Positions 18,844-28,517 are shown, numbered from the stretch's first letter. The stretch: 64,000 nt of DNA from Saccharopolyspora elongata (GCF_004348985.1 NZ_SMKW01000011.1:62001-126000), one strand, 5' to 3'. The notes: a model not told the origin generated them from the sequence alone. A program made the numbers and translations.

Positions 18844-19560
18844 ATGGCCGCCGCACCGGGCAACAACCTCGCCCGCGCCCAGCTGCTGATCATGGAGCCA
18901 CCAGCGAAGGTCGGCGCGAAACCGGGCGCGACGATCAAGCGGGTCCGGTTCCAGTTCAACCCGAACAAGCTCGCGCTGACCAAGAGCACCGAGTGGCGGC
19001 GCAAGCCGTCCCGCATGGCACCCGACGCGGCGTTGCCCGAATTCGTCGGCAGCGGCCCGCGTTCCCTCTCCCTCGAAGTGTTCCTGGACGCCACCGACAA
19101 GCACGACGGCTCGGTGGAGAAGAAGATCGAGGACCTGATGGTGGCCTGCGTCCCGACGCCGAAGAGCCTGGCCAGCAAGAAGCCCGCGAGCCCGTGGGTA
19201 CGGTTCGAGTGGGGCACGGCCAGGACGACGTCTTTCAACGGTGTGCTGTCGAGCTTCTCGGTCGACTACTCGCTGTTCGACGTCGACGGGAAGCCGCTGC
19301 GGGCGACCTGTTCGCTGGGCATCGAAGAGGCCAGCGTCGACACCCCGGGCCAGAACCCGACCTCGGGCTCCGAGAACACCCGCCGCACGCACCGGGTCGT
19401 CGCCGGCGACAGCCTGCCGCAGCTCGCCTGGCACGAGTACGGCGACGCGACGGCGTGGCGGATCATCGCCGAGGCCAACGAGATCGACGACCCCATGATC
19501 CTGGTGCCCGGCGCCGAACTGCTGGTACCCGCCTTCGACGACGGACAGGACGGTGCGTGA
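18844..19560 (+). CDS. eCIS LysM adaptor protein (Pvc7/gp53-like)
   Basis: 238 residues. The N-terminal 165 residues (VRFQFNPNKLALTKSTEWRR; PRSLSLEVFLDATDKHDGSV) are the tail-associated beta domain; residues 180-232 are a LysM-like module (RRTHRVVAGDSLPQLAWHEY ... ANEIDDPMILVPGAELLVPA). Homologues join the tube to the spike hub in the baseplate; the LysM here usually serves as a structural module rather than for peptidoglycan. It ends in a four-base overlap with the spike gene. Confidence 0.92.
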   Translation: MAAAPGNNLARAQLLIMEPPAKVGAKPGATIKRVRFQFNPNKLALTKSTEWRRKPSRMAPDAALPEFVGSGPRSLSLEVFLDATDKHDGSVEKKIEDLMVACVPTPKSLASKKPASPWVRFEWGTARTTSFNGVLSSFSVDYSLFDVDGKPLRATCSLGIEEASVDTPGQNPTSGSENTRRTHRVVAGDSLPQLAWHEYGDATAWRIIAEANEIDDPMILVPGAELLVPAFDDGQDGA

Positions 19561-21359
19561 TGGGCGGAAAAGAGGGCGGGCGTTCCGTCGCCGCCGATCC
19601 GATCGTGGCCACGCCCGGCCCGCTCCCCCCGGCCTGGCAGGAACAGCTCACCAGCTGCGTGGTCGACGAGAACGTCGGCCTGCCCGACGCGGCCCTGCTG
19701 ACCTTCCGGGATCCCAACCACGAGCTGCTGACCGCGACCGGCATCACCATCGGCTCGCCGCTGACGGTGTCGGTCGCCACCACCGGCAGCCAGGCGCCGA
19801 AGCGCCTGTTCACCGGCGAGGTCACCGGCCTGGAGCTGGACACCGACGGCACCGGCTCGTTCACCGTGGTGCGGGCTATGAGCAAGGCGCACCGGCTGAT
19901 GCGGGGCCGGAAGGTCACGGCGTTCCGCAACATGACCGCCGCCGCGATCGTGCGGAAGGTCGCGACGGGCGCGGGTCTGCGGGCCGGCCGCATCGACGCC
20001 AAGCCGATCACCTACACCCAGCTCTCCCAGGCGAACGTGTCGGACTGGGAGTTCCTCCAGAACCTGGCGCAGGAACACGGCGTCAACGTGCGGGTCGACG
20101 AGAAAGGGCGGCTGGACTTCGCCGCGCTCAAACCGGCCGCCAGCGCTCCCTCGCCCACCACCCCGGCGACCAAGAGCCCGTTCGTCCTGGAATACGGCCG
20201 GAACCTGATGGCGCTGCGCGCGGCGCTCACGGCCGTGGACCAGGTCGACAAGGTCGAGGTGCGCGGCTGGAACGTGGCCACCAAACGTCCTTTGATAGCC
20301 GAGGAGAACGCGACCAGGAGCACGACCGTGCGGCCGGGGCTCACCGCGGCGGAGGCGACCGGCAAATTCGGCAAGGGCGCCCGGATGCGCGTCACCGACA
20401 CGCCCTACGGCACGCAGGCCGAGGCCACGGCGGCGGCACGCGCGCTCGCGGCGTCGATGAGCGCGGGGCTCGGCGAGATCGAAGCGGTCGCGGAGGGCAA
20501 CCCGGAATTGCGCGCGGGGGTGCCGGTCGCGCTCGGCAACGTCGGGCCCAAGTTCTCCGGGCGGTTCACCGCGACGGCGGTGCACCACGTGCTGGAGCCC
20601 GGGAACGGCTACCGCACCACGGTGCTGGTCAGCACCTCCCCCGACCGGTCGCTGACCGGGCTGGTCACCGGCGCCAACGCGCCGGACCGGGGCCCGCGCA
20701 TCCCGGGCGTGGCCACCGGGATCGTCACCGACATCAAGGAGGCCGGCGGGGCCCAGCGGGGCTGGGTGAAGCTGAAGTTCCCGTGGCTCGACGACGACTA
20801 CGTGACCGACTGGGTCCGCACCGTGCAGCTCGGCGGGCAGGGCGGTGGCGGCGTGTTCAGCCCCGATGTCAACGACGAGGTGCTGGTCGGCTTCGAGCAG
20901 GGCTGCCTCGACAAGCCCTACGTGCTCGGCGGGCTCTACAACGGCCGGGACAACCCGTCGCCGCACGACCTGCCGCTGGTCGACCGCACCACCGGCAAGG
21001 TCAACCGGCGTTCCCTGGTGTCGCGCAAGGGACATCGGCTCGAACTCATCGACTCCACCACCGGTGCGCCGGGGATCCGGCTCACCAGCGGCAACAAGCG
21101 GCTGGACATCCGGATGGACGAGAAGCGGCGGACGATCGACATCACGGTGTCCGCTGTCGGCGGCCGGCGGGCGCTGAGCACGGTGTCGCTGACCGACCGC
21201 GGGATCACGCTCGACGCCGGTACCGGCGACATCACCCTGACCGGCAAGTCGGTGTCGATCGACGCGAAGACGTCGGTCTCGATCAACGGCCGGACCAACG
21301 TGGGAATCGACGGCGGCGCGATCGCCACGTTGCGCGGCCGCATGGTCCACATCAACTGA
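19560..21359 (+). CDS. eCIS VgrG/gp27-gp5-like spike hub protein
   Basis: About 599 residues from ATG 19560, with GTG 19557 just before it as an alternative. Residues 20-340 are the gp27-like hub (DRxFTGEVTGLELDTDGTG; YTQLSQANVSDWEFLQNLAQ), residues 365-470 the gp5 OB fold (GWVKLKFPWLDDDYVTDWVR; GGGVFSPDVNDEVLVGFEQG) and the C-terminus the gp5 beta-helix needle (ITLTGKSVSIDAKTSVSING). No enzymatic extension follows the needle, so this spike does not itself carry a toxin domain. Confidence 0.95.
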   Translation: MGGKEGGRSVAADPIVATPGPLPPAWQEQLTSCVVDENVGLPDAALLTFRDPNHELLTATGITIGSPLTVSVATTGSQAPKRLFTGEVTGLELDTDGTGSFTVVRAMSKAHRLMRGRKVTAFRNMTAAAIVRKVATGAGLRAGRIDAKPITYTQLSQANVSDWEFLQNLAQEHGVNVRVDEKGRLDFAALKPAASAPSPTTPATKSPFVLEYGRNLMALRAALTAVDQVDKVEVRGWNVATKRPLIAEENATRSTTVRPGLTAAEATGKFGKGARMRVTDTPYGTQAEATAAARALAASMSAGLGEIEAVAEGNPELRAGVPVALGNVGPKFSGRFTATAVHHVLEPGNGYRTTVLVSTSPDRSLTGLVTGANAPDRGPRIPGVATGIVTDIKEAGGAQRGWVKLKFPWLDDDYVTDWVRTVQLGGQGGGGVFSPDVNDEVLVGFEQGCLDKPYVLGGLYNGRDNPSPHDLPLVDRTTGKVNRRSLVSRKGHRLELIDSTTGAPGIRLTSGNKRLDIRMDEKRRTIDITVSAVGGRRALSTVSLTDRGITLDAGTGDITLTGKSVSIDAKTSVSINGRTNVGIDGGAIATLRGRMVHIN

Positions 21360-21396
21360 TCAGACCGATTCCGCGAGCTGACAAGGAGTTCCCGCG

Positions 21397-21711
21397 ATGC
21401 CACCCGCAGCCCGGATGGGCGATCCCACCTCCCACGGAGGCACCATCGGCCAGCCTCCCGCGGCCGCCGCCCTCAAGGTGGCCACCGTGCTCATCGGCGG
21501 CAAACCCGCGGCGGTGACGGGAAGTCAGCACGTGTGCCCGCTGCTGCCGCACACCGTGCTGGGCGCGGGGAACGTGCTCATGCCGAGCCCGCCTCGCTCC
21601 GGTGTGGTGCTCATCGGCGGCTTGCCCGCCGCGCGGATGAACGACAAGACCACCTGCGGCGCGACCGTGGTCATCGGGGCGCCGAACGTGCTGATCGGGG
21701 GCCCGCTGTGA
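21397..21711 (+). CDS. PAAR spike-tip protein
   Basis: 104 residues with the PAAR pattern: MPPAARMGDPTSHGGTI at the start, repeated VLIGGKPAA / VLIGGLPAARM / VLIGGPL segments, and the metal-type residues H13, H45, C47 and C74 spaced as in PAAR cones. It sharpens the VgrG-like needle. It has no fused effector. Its stop overlaps the gp25 gene start. Confidence 0.95.
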   Translation: MPPAARMGDPTSHGGTIGQPPAAAALKVATVLIGGKPAAVTGSQHVCPLLPHTVLGAGNVLMPSPPRSGVVLIGGLPAARMNDKTTCGATVVIGAPNVLIGGPL

Positions 21712-22124
21712 GCGAGCGCTTCATCGGCCGCGGCTGGGCCTTCCCGATGCGGGTCGGGGCGACCGGCGGCATCGCGATGGTCGAGCGGGAGCAGGAGATC
21801 GAGGAGGCGATCCGACTCGTGCTGGGCACCGCGCCGGGCGAGCGCCCGATGCGCCCGGAATTCGGCTGCGGCATCCACGAGTACGTGTTCGCCCCGAGCG
21901 ACGGCGCCACCGCCGGGCGCATCGCACAGGAGGTGCGCAGCGCGCTGCGACGCTGGGAACCCAGGATCGACGTGACCGACGTGGTCGTCGCGTTCGACAC
22001 CGTCGAGGAAGGCGTGCTGTACATCGACGTGCACTACACGCTGCGCGCCACCAACGACCGCAGGAACCTCGTCTTCCCCTTCTACACGATCCCGCACAGC
22101 GCGGCGGAGGAGGACGCGGACTGA
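21708..22124 (+). CDS. eCIS baseplate wedge protein (gp25-like)
   Basis: 138 residues from GTG 21708, overlapping the PAAR stop. It contains the gp25/lysozyme-like signature: GWAFPMRVGATGGIAMVE, then QEIEEAIRLVLGTAPGERPM and RPEFGCGIHEYVF. Members bridge sheath and baseplate. It overlaps the next gene by one base, consistent with a stoichiometric operon. Confidence 0.95.
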   Translation: MSERFIGRGWAFPMRVGATGGIAMVEREQEIEEAIRLVLGTAPGERPMRPEFGCGIHEYVFAPSDGATAGRIAQEVRSALRRWEPRIDVTDVVVAFDTVEEGVLYIDVHYTLRATNDRRNLVFPFYTIPHSAAEEDAD

Positions 22125-24097
22125 TGGCCCTGCCCCTGCCGAACCTGGACGACCGCCGCTTCCAAGAACTCGTCGACGAGGCCAAGCGCTACGTGCAGCA
22201 GCGCGCCCCGGAGTGGACCGACCACAACGTCTCCGATCCGGGCGTGACCCTCATCGAGACGTTCGCGCACATGGTGGACCAGCTCATCTACCGGCTGAAC
22301 CGGGTGCCGGAGAAGAACTACCTGGCGTTCCTCGACCTGCTCGGCGTCCGCCTGTTCCCGCCGGCGGCGGCGCGGGCCGACGTGACCTTCTGGCTTTCGG
22401 CCGCCCAGCCGGAAACCGTGCTCCTCCCGCTGGGCACCGAGGTCGCCACCGCGCGTTCGGAGACCGAGGAGGCGGTCGTCTTCGCCACCACCGACGAACT
22501 GCCCATCGTGCCCTGTGAGCTGACGACGCTCGTCACGATCTCGGCCGCCGGGGCGCAGCAGAACCACACCGGCGACCTCGACGCGGGCAAGGACGTGCCG
22601 TGCTTCCAGGCGGAACCGGCCGTCGACGACGCCATGCTGTTCGGCCTCAGCAACGCCGTCCCGCGCTGCGTGGTCGCGGTGCGGCTGGACAGCCAGGTCG
22701 AAGGCATCGGCGTCGATCCCCGGCAGCCGCCGCTGGTGTGGGAGTCGTGGGACGGGGTGCGCTGGACGGAGTGCGCGGTCTTCGACGACACCACCGGCGG
22801 CCTCAACCGGCCCGGCGAGGTGGTGCTGCAGGTGCCCGCCGGGCACGCCCTGTCGTCGGTGGCGGGCGTCCGGGCGGGCTGGTTGCGCTGCCGCGTCGTG
22901 GCCCCGGAACGGAACCAGCCGTTCTACTCCGAGTCGCCGACCGTCCGGGTGGCGGAGGCGTTCACCATCGGCGGCACCACGACCGTCGAGCACGCCGAGA
23001 CCGTCACCGACGTCGCGCTGGGCCTCTCCGAAGGCGTGCCGGGCCAGCGGTTCCGGCTCGACCGGGCGCCGGTGCTCACCGACGCGGAGCCGATCGTGGT
23101 GCAGGTCGCCGCGGACGACGGCTGGCAGGACTGGCACGTCGTGGAGCACTTCGGCAACTCCGGCCCCGCCGACCGGCACGTCACGCTCGACGCGACGAAC
23201 GGCGAGTTCCTCTTCCCGCCCGCCGTGCGCGCGCCGGACAGCACCTTGCGCCGGTTCGGGGCGGTGCCGCCCAAGGGCGCGCACATCAGGGTGCCGAAGT
23301 ACCGCACCGGCGGCGGTCGATCGGGCAACGTGGCGCGCGGCGCGATCTCGGTGCTGCGCAGCTCGGTGCCCTACGTGGCCGATGTCGAGAACCGCGAGGC
23401 CGCCGGCGGCGGCGTCGACGGGGAGACCGTGTCGGAGGCGAAAGTGCGCGCGCCGCACCAACTTCGGGTGCAGGAGCGGGCCGTCACCGCCGCGGATTAC
23501 GAGCAGATCGCGTGGCAGGCTGCGCCGGCCGCGGCCCGGATCCGCTGCCTGCCCGCGGGCGCGGAGCACGAGCCGGGCGCGGCCCGCGTGCTGGTCGTGC
23601 CGAACGCCGTGGCCGACGCGGGCGACCAGCTGCGCTTCGAGCAGCTGATCCCCTCGTCGCAGCTGCTCGCCGCGATCGCCGCCCGGCTCGACGAGCACCG
23701 GCTGCTGGGCACCCGCCTGGTCGTGGAGCCGCCGTTCTACCAGGGCATCACCGTCGTGGCGCGGATGCGTTCCGCGGAAGCCGACGTGAACCGGGTGAAC
23801 CGGGACGCCGTCGCCGCGCTCTACCGGTACCTCAACCCGCTGCGCGGTGGCGCCGACGGCACCGGCTGGCCGTTCGGGCGACCGGTCCAGGTCGGCGAGG
23901 TCTTCGCCGTGCTCCAGCAGGTCGAGGGCGTCGAGCTGATCGACGAGATCCGGCTGTTCCCGGCCGATCCGATCACCGGGCAGCGGGGCACGCCGGTGGA
24001 TCGCGTCGAGCTGGCCGATCACGCGCTGGTCTTCTCCCACCAGCACCAGGTGCTGGTGGGTTCCGGGGATCCGGCGGAAGGCCCGGGCCCGCGATGA
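22124..24097 (+). CDS. eCIS baseplate protein J-like (Pvc11-like)
   Basis: 657 residues. The start MALPLPNLDDRRFQELVDEA and the following WTDHNVSDPGVTLIETFAHM are typical of the putative baseplate assembly proteins of eCIS loci; the middle forms large beta domains and the C-terminal third returns to the gpJ fold (QLRVQERAVTAADYEQIAWQ; GRPVQVGEVFAVLQQVEGVE). It builds the wedge ring around the hub. Confidence 0.94.
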   Translation: MALPLPNLDDRRFQELVDEAKRYVQQRAPEWTDHNVSDPGVTLIETFAHMVDQLIYRLNRVPEKNYLAFLDLLGVRLFPPAAARADVTFWLSAAQPETVLLPLGTEVATARSETEEAVVFATTDELPIVPCELTTLVTISAAGAQQNHTGDLDAGKDVPCFQAEPAVDDAMLFGLSNAVPRCVVAVRLDSQVEGIGVDPRQPPLVWESWDGVRWTECAVFDDTTGGLNRPGEVVLQVPAGHALSSVAGVRAGWLRCRVVAPERNQPFYSESPTVRVAEAFTIGGTTTVEHAETVTDVALGLSEGVPGQRFRLDRAPVLTDAEPIVVQVAADDGWQDWHVVEHFGNSGPADRHVTLDATNGEFLFPPAVRAPDSTLRRFGAVPPKGAHIRVPKYRTGGGRSGNVARGAISVLRSSVPYVADVENREAAGGGVDGETVSEAKVRAPHQLRVQERAVTAADYEQIAWQAAPAAARIRCLPAGAEHEPGAARVLVVPNAVADAGDQLRFEQLIPSSQLLAAIAARLDEHRLLGTRLVVEPPFYQGITVVARMRSAEADVNRVNRDAVAALYRYLNPLRGGADGTGWPFGRPVQVGEVFAVLQQVEGVELIDEIRLFPADPITGQRGTPVDRVELADHALVFSHQHQVLVGSGDPAEGPGPR

Positions 24098-24654
24098 GCC
24101 GCCGCGCGGTACCCGACCTGCCCAGCCGCTACCCGCTCGGCGACCTGCTGCCCGCGCTGTACGCCGGGGACGACTTCGCCCAGCGGTTCACCGCCGGCCT
24201 GGACTCGGTCCTCGCCCCGATCCTGTCCACTATGGACAACATCGCGGGCTACTTCGACCCGCGCGTGGCGCCGGAGGACTTCGTGTCCTGGCTGGCCGGC
24301 TGGGTCTCGGTGGAACTCGACCCGGCGTGGCCGCCCCCGCTGCGGCGGGCGGTGGTGATGCGCGCCGTCGAGCTGCACCGCCGCAACGGCACCGTGCGGG
24401 GGCTCGTGGACCGGCTTTGGCTGTGCGCCGGGGTGCACGCGCGGGTGCTCGACGGCCCGGGCGCGGTGTGGTCGACCCGGCCGGGCACCGCGCTGCCCGG
24501 CAACGCGATCACCCGGGCCGTGGTCCAGGTCTGGCCGGGCCGCTCGGCGGTGGACCGCAAGCAGGTCGACGCGGTGGTCGAGGCGGCCTGCCCGATCCAC
24601 CTCACCTGCACCGTCGAGGTCCTGCCGGGGCCGCCACAACGGGAAGGGGTATGA
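24094..24654 (+). CDS. eCIS tail protein I-like (Pvc12-like)
   Basis: 186 residues from ATG 24094 in an ATGA overlap with the J-like gene. It resembles phage tail protein I: LPSRYPLGDLLPALYAGDDF, then DNIAGYFDPRVAPEDFVSWL and HRRNGTVRGLVDRLWLCAGV. With the J-like protein it forms the wedge heterodimer. It is the last clear structural gene of the machine. Confidence 0.93.
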   Translation: MSRRAVPDLPSRYPLGDLLPALYAGDDFAQRFTAGLDSVLAPILSTMDNIAGYFDPRVAPEDFVSWLAGWVSVELDPAWPPPLRRAVVMRAVELHRRNGTVRGLVDRLWLCAGVHARVLDGPGAVWSTRPGTALPGNAITRAVVQVWPGRSAVDRKQVDAVVEAACPIHLTCTVEVLPGPPQREGV

Positions 24655-24658
24655 CCCG

Positions 24659-25642
24659 ATGCGCTCCTGTTCGACGTGCGGCGCCCAAGTCGCCCGCGGC
24701 GAGGACTTCTGCACCACCTGCGGCGCCTACCTGGGCTGGGACAAGGGCACCGAACCCGAACCACTCGCCCCGGACCCGTCCGCCCCAGATCCGTCAGCGC
24801 CGACGGCACGCATCCCGGTCCCGCCGCCTCCTATCCCGGCGGCACCCGAGCCACCTGCGGAACCGGTCGCCGAGCCGGAGCAACCGGCCGCCGTGCAACC
24901 GGCGAAGCCCGTCGCGCCACGGCCCGAGCCGAACGCGCCGGTCGCGGAGCCCGCTCCCGAGGGCCCGCCGTGCGGCGCGTGCGGCGCCCCCAACCCGCCC
25001 GAACGGCGGTTCTGCATCCGCTGCGCCGCGCCGCTCGCCCCGGATTCCGAAGCGCCGCAATCGAATCGCGCACGCCGGCGGCGGCGCCGGATCGATCGTG
25101 GCAAGGTGTGGCGGCGGCTCGTCGTCCTCGCCGTGCTGATCGCCCTGGTGATCGGCGGCGTCCTGTTCTACCCGACCGGCCGGGAGATCGTCGAGGACGT
25201 GCTCGACAAGACCTTCGGGGCGGCGCCGATCGGACCGGTGAGCTCCAGCGCCAGCGGCGAGATGCCCGACCACCCGCGCGGCAAGGCCGTGGACGGGCTC
25301 AGGGACGTGTACTGGGGAACCGAGCGGCCCGGGGAATGGGCCGAGTTCAACTTCGATCACCCGTTCCGGCTGGTGGGCGTGCTGGTGAGCACCGGGCCGT
25401 CGCGGAAGGACGAGGAGTTCCGCAGCCAGGCCCGGCCCGCCCGGCTGGAGATCACCGCCACCAGCTCCGGCGGCCGGACCCGCACCGAGACCGTCGACGT
25501 GCCCGACAGCCCGACCCCGTACGAGGTCCGCATCAAGACCAGCGACGTGGTCAGGGTCCGGGTGCACATCAAGACGGTGACCGGCCTGACCGAGGGCAAG
25601 CACATCGCACTGGGCGAGATCGAGTTCTTCGGGCGCAAGTGA
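24659..25642 (+). CDS. Zinc-ribbon, single-helix, discoidin-like accessory protein
   Basis: 327 residues. Two four-cysteine ribbons (residues 4-22, SCSTCG...CTTCG; residues 104-123, CGACG...CIRCA) flank a Pro/Ala linker. One membrane helix follows near residues 153-172 (LVVLAVLIALVIGGVLFYP). Beyond it is a jelly-roll domain resembling F5/8 type C or NADase-type glycan-binding modules (AVDGLRDVYWGTERPGEWAE; HPFRLVGVLVSTGPS; KHIALGEIEFFG). This topology puts the ribbons in the cytosol and the sugar-binding fold outside. It starts four bases after the tail protein stop, so it is part of the operon; I infer an envelope-anchoring role. Confidence 0.82.
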   Translation: MRSCSTCGAQVARGEDFCTTCGAYLGWDKGTEPEPLAPDPSAPDPSAPTARIPVPPPPIPAAPEPPAEPVAEPEQPAAVQPAKPVAPRPEPNAPVAEPAPEGPPCGACGAPNPPERRFCIRCAAPLAPDSEAPQSNRARRRRRRIDRGKVWRRLVVLAVLIALVIGGVLFYPTGREIVEDVLDKTFGAAPIGPVSSSASGEMPDHPRGKAVDGLRDVYWGTERPGEWAEFNFDHPFRLVGVLVSTGPSRKDEEFRSQARPARLEITATSSGGRTRTETVDVPDSPTPYEVRIKTSDVVRVRVHIKTVTGLTEGKHIALGEIEFFGRK

Positions 25643-25649
25643 CCCCCGG

Positions 25650-26447
25650 CTACTGCTCCAGGGGACGGACGGTGAGGCTCTGCTGCGCGGTCCCGATCGG
25701 GCCCCGGACGTCGTGCAGGACCGTGCTGGTGAGGCCCTGGCCGCGGCCGCCGAAGACGACGGTGGTGTCCAGCCCGGTCCAGCGGCCTTCCGGCTGTCGG
25801 TAGAGGTGGATCGACAGGTCGACGTTGGGGAACATCCACTTGGTCGGCTCCTGCCGCACGGCGATGCCGTTGGCCGTGTCGACGAGCGCCACGTAGGACG
25901 CCACCGGGCCGACCGGTTCGCCGGCCACCAGGTCGGTCCGGGTGGACACCCATGCCGCGTTGCGCCCGGGCCGAGGCGTGCCGGCGGGCCGGGTGTCCAG
26001 CGACGCGATGAAGCCGCCCGGCCACAGGGAGTTCATCGGCCAGGGCGCCAGCGACTCGGGGTCCGGCAGCGGATCGGGTTCGCCCCCGGCGACCGCGCTG
26101 GTGTCCAGCTCCGCCAGGAACCACGCGCGGGCCCGGACCACGGGGCGCCCGGCGATGATCGCGGTGGCCTCCACCAGCTCGATGGTGCGGCCCGGCCGGG
26201 TCGTCTCCACCTGGATCTCGAACTCGTCGAGCGCGATCTTGCCCAGGATGTCGAAGCTGACGCGGCTGATCAGCAGCTCGGGGCGGCCGGCCCGCGCGCG
26301 TTCGATCGCGTGGACGAGGATCCCGCCCACCGGGCTGAAGTGCTGCTCGTCGTTGCGCCACGCGCCGCTGGCGTGAGCGGTCGGCTTGAAGCGGTGCGCG
26401 TCGAGCCGCTCGAAGTAGCTGGGCGTGCTCTCGGGTGCCTCGGGCAA
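25650..26447 (-). CDS. Acyl-CoA thioesterase-like double hotdog protein
   Basis: 265 residues starting at TTG 26447, with GGGGAGAG seven bases upstream. It has two hotdog halves of the TesB/4HBT_3 type (ARAGRPELLISRVSFDILGK; IELVEATAIIAGRPVVRARA in the first, PNVDLSIHLYRQPEGRWTGL in the second). Such proteins hydrolyse acyl-CoA thioesters; substrate unknown. It lies head-to-tail behind the VOC gene with a 108-base gap and is convergent with the eCIS operon, ending seven bases from it. Confidence 0.8.
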   Translation of the reverse strand: MPEAPESTPSYFERLDAHRFKPTAHASGAWRNDEQHFSPVGGILVHAIERARAGRPELLISRVSFDILGKIALDEFEIQVETTRPGRTIELVEATAIIAGRPVVRARAWFLAELDTSAVAGGEPDPLPDPESLAPWPMNSLWPGGFIASLDTRPAGTPRPGRNAAWVSTRTDLVAGEPVGPVASYVALVDTANGIAVRQEPTKWMFPNVDLSIHLYRQPEGRWTGLDTTVVFGGRGQGLTSTVLHDVRGPIGTAQQSLTVRPLEQ

Positions 26448-26555
26448 CGCGGTTCTCTCCCCACTCGTGGCCGGCGCGACGGTCAGGACTACAGGATATG
26501 GACCGGATGGCCTAACGAGCGGTGAGGATCGCCACAGCCGCCGCGAGCACAGCGG

Positions 26556-27071
26556 TCAGTTCGCGAGGTCTTCGCTCGGCCGCCGGCGCTTCGGGACCTC
26601 GATCGCCTCGACGATCACGCCGACGGTGTCCTGGGTGTCGAAGTAGGCGAATCCGCCGTCGCCGTCGAGGCCGTAGCCCCGCCCGGACTGCAACAGCGGG
26701 ATGCCGCCGGCCCGGAAGTCCTCGATCGCACCGGCGATCGAGTCGACGTGGAAACCGAGGTGGTGCAGCCCGTGGCCGTGCTCTTGGAGCCATTCGTGGT
26801 AGATGCTCGGCCCGCGCAGCGGCTCGATCAGTTCCACCTGCGGTCCGGTGCCGGCCAGGGCGACCCGCATCGAGAACCCGGCCGCAGCGCCCCGGTAGGT
26901 GAGGTCCCGCACCGTCCCGGGCCCGTAGGTGTAGACGAGCCAGTCGTCTTCGCCGAGCAGCGTGCCCCAGGTTCGCATCCCGGCGCGCAGGTCCGGCACC
27001 AGGATGCCCACCTGCGCGACCGGCCGGGACCGCAAGCTCGGCGGCAGGAGTTCCTTCCGCGCTGGATCCAT
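26556..27071 (-). CDS. VOC-family protein (glyoxalase/dioxygenase fold)
   Basis: 171 residues. Two VOC halves: RPVAQVGILVPDLRAGMRTW and GLHHLGFHVDSIAGAIEDF, with likely metal ligands at H106/H107-type positions and E156 (VGVIVEAIEV). It probably acts on a small catabolic intermediate processed by the neighbouring SDR and dehydrogenase genes; the reaction cannot be read from sequence. Confidence 0.85.
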   Translation of the reverse strand: MDPARKELLPPSLRSRPVAQVGILVPDLRAGMRTWGTLLGEDDWLVYTYGPGTVRDLTYRGAAAGFSMRVALAGTGPQVELIEPLRGPSIYHEWLQEHGHGLHHLGFHVDSIAGAIEDFRAGGIPLLQSGRGYGLDGDGGFAYFDTQDTVGVIVEAIEVPKRRRPSEDLAN

Positions 27072-27170
27072 GTTCTCGGTTCTCCTCTTCGGGTTGGTGG
27101 ACGGACCGCGTCCTGATTGGACAGATCGCGGGCGCGGGAACCCCGGATGCCCGTGGCGGGAGCCGCTCGC

Positions 27171-28517
27171 TCAGGAGGCCGCGACGCGTTCGGGTTGCGA
27201 CTCTCCGGCACGGACGCCGGCGGTCTCGTGCAGCCGCCACGCGGACAGGAACGTCACCAGCCCCATCAGGACCAGGAACACCGAAACCGAGGCAGAGGTG
27301 CCGGTCGTGGCGAACAGCGTCGTCATGAGGAACGGCGTGCCACCGCTGACCACGATCGCGCCCAACTGGTAGGCCAGGGACGCGCCGGAATAGCGGATCC
27401 GCGGTGGGAACAGCTCCGCGAGGTACGCGGCGAGCGGACCGTAGGTCAGGGCGGAGCCGATCAGGCCGACCGTGGTGGCGACCGCGATCAGCGGCAGCGA
27501 TGCGGTGTCGACCAGCCAGAAGAACGGGAATCCCCAGAGCGCGACCAAGCCGGAACCGGCGAGGATCAGCGGCCGGCGGCCGAACCGGTCCGACAGCGCA
27601 CCGCTGATCAGGATCGCGAACACCATCACACCGGTCGCCACCAGCGAGATCATCAGCAACGGCGTCCGGGCCACGCCGAGGGTTCGGGTCGCGTAGTCCA
27701 GCAGGCCCGAGATGCACGCGTAGAAGATGGCGTTGGTGGCGAACAGCAGACCGGTGCCGAGCAGCACGATCCGCTTGTGGTTGCGCAGCACCTCCGACAG
27801 CGGCGCCTGCTCGACCGCCGCGGAGTTGGCCTTGCGCTGCTGCTCGAGCTGCCGGTAGACGGGGCCGTCCTCGACCTTGAGCTGGATGTAGAGCACCACC
27901 GGTGCCAGCACTGCGCTGGCCAGGAACGGGATGCGCCAGCCCCACGAGGTGAACGCCTCGGTGCTGGTGGCGGCGGTGACGGCCAGGAACACCACGTTGC
28001 CCAGGATCACGCCCAGCGGCACGCCCATCTGCCCGAACGTGCCGGCGAAGCCGCGGCGCTTGGGATCGGCGTTCTCCGTCAGCAGCAGCACGATCCCGCC
28101 CCACTGGCCGCCGACGGCGATGCCCTGCAGGAAGCGCAGCACCACCAGCGCGATCGGCGCCAGTACGCCGATGGCGCTGCTGGTGGGCAGCAGACCGATG
28201 AGGAACGTCGCCGATCCCATCATCATCAGGCAGATCACGACGGCCCGTTTCCGGCCCACCTTGTCGCCCAGGTTGCCGAAGATCAGCCCGCCGATCGGGC
28301 GCGCGACGAAGCCTGCCCAGAACGTCGCGAACGACAGCAGCACTCCCACCAGGGGCGAAGCGCCGGGGAAGAACAGCGGCCCGAACACCAGCGCCGCCGC
28401 GGTTGCGTAGATGAAGAAGTCGTACCACTCGATCGAACTGGCGATCAGGCCGGCGGCCATCAGCCGGCGGCCGGCTCTGGGATCGAGTGCCTCGGTCGTT
28501 GCGGCGTTCTGCGCCAT
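27171..28517 (-). CDS. MFS transporter, metabolite:H+ symporter type
   Basis: 448 residues with about 12 membrane helices. The start after SSIEWYDFFIYATAAALVFG and the loop motifs GNLGDKVGRKRAVVICLMMM and GALSDRFGRRPLILAG are typical of the MHS (shikimate/ketoglutarate/proline-betaine) subfamily, which take up organic acids with protons. GAGGTGA lies ahead of its ATG. Within the operon it probably imports the substrate of the pathway. Confidence 0.92.
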   Translation of the reverse strand: MAQNAATTEALDPRAGRRLMAAGLIASSIEWYDFFIYATAAALVFGPLFFPGASPLVGVLLSFATFWAGFVARPIGGLIFGNLGDKVGRKRAVVICLMMMGSATFLIGLLPTSSAIGVLAPIALVVLRFLQGIAVGGQWGGIVLLLTENADPKRRGFAGTFGQMGVPLGVILGNVVFLAVTAATSTEAFTSWGWRIPFLASAVLAPVVLYIQLKVEDGPVYRQLEQQRKANSAAVEQAPLSEVLRNHKRIVLLGTGLLFATNAIFYACISGLLDYATRTLGVARTPLLMISLVATGVMVFAILISGALSDRFGRRPLILAGSGLVALWGFPFFWLVDTASLPLIAVATTVGLIGSALTYGPLAAYLAELFPPRIRYSGASLAYQLGAIVVSGGTPFLMTTLFATTGTSASVSVFLVLMGLVTFLSAWRLHETAGVRAGESQPERVAAS

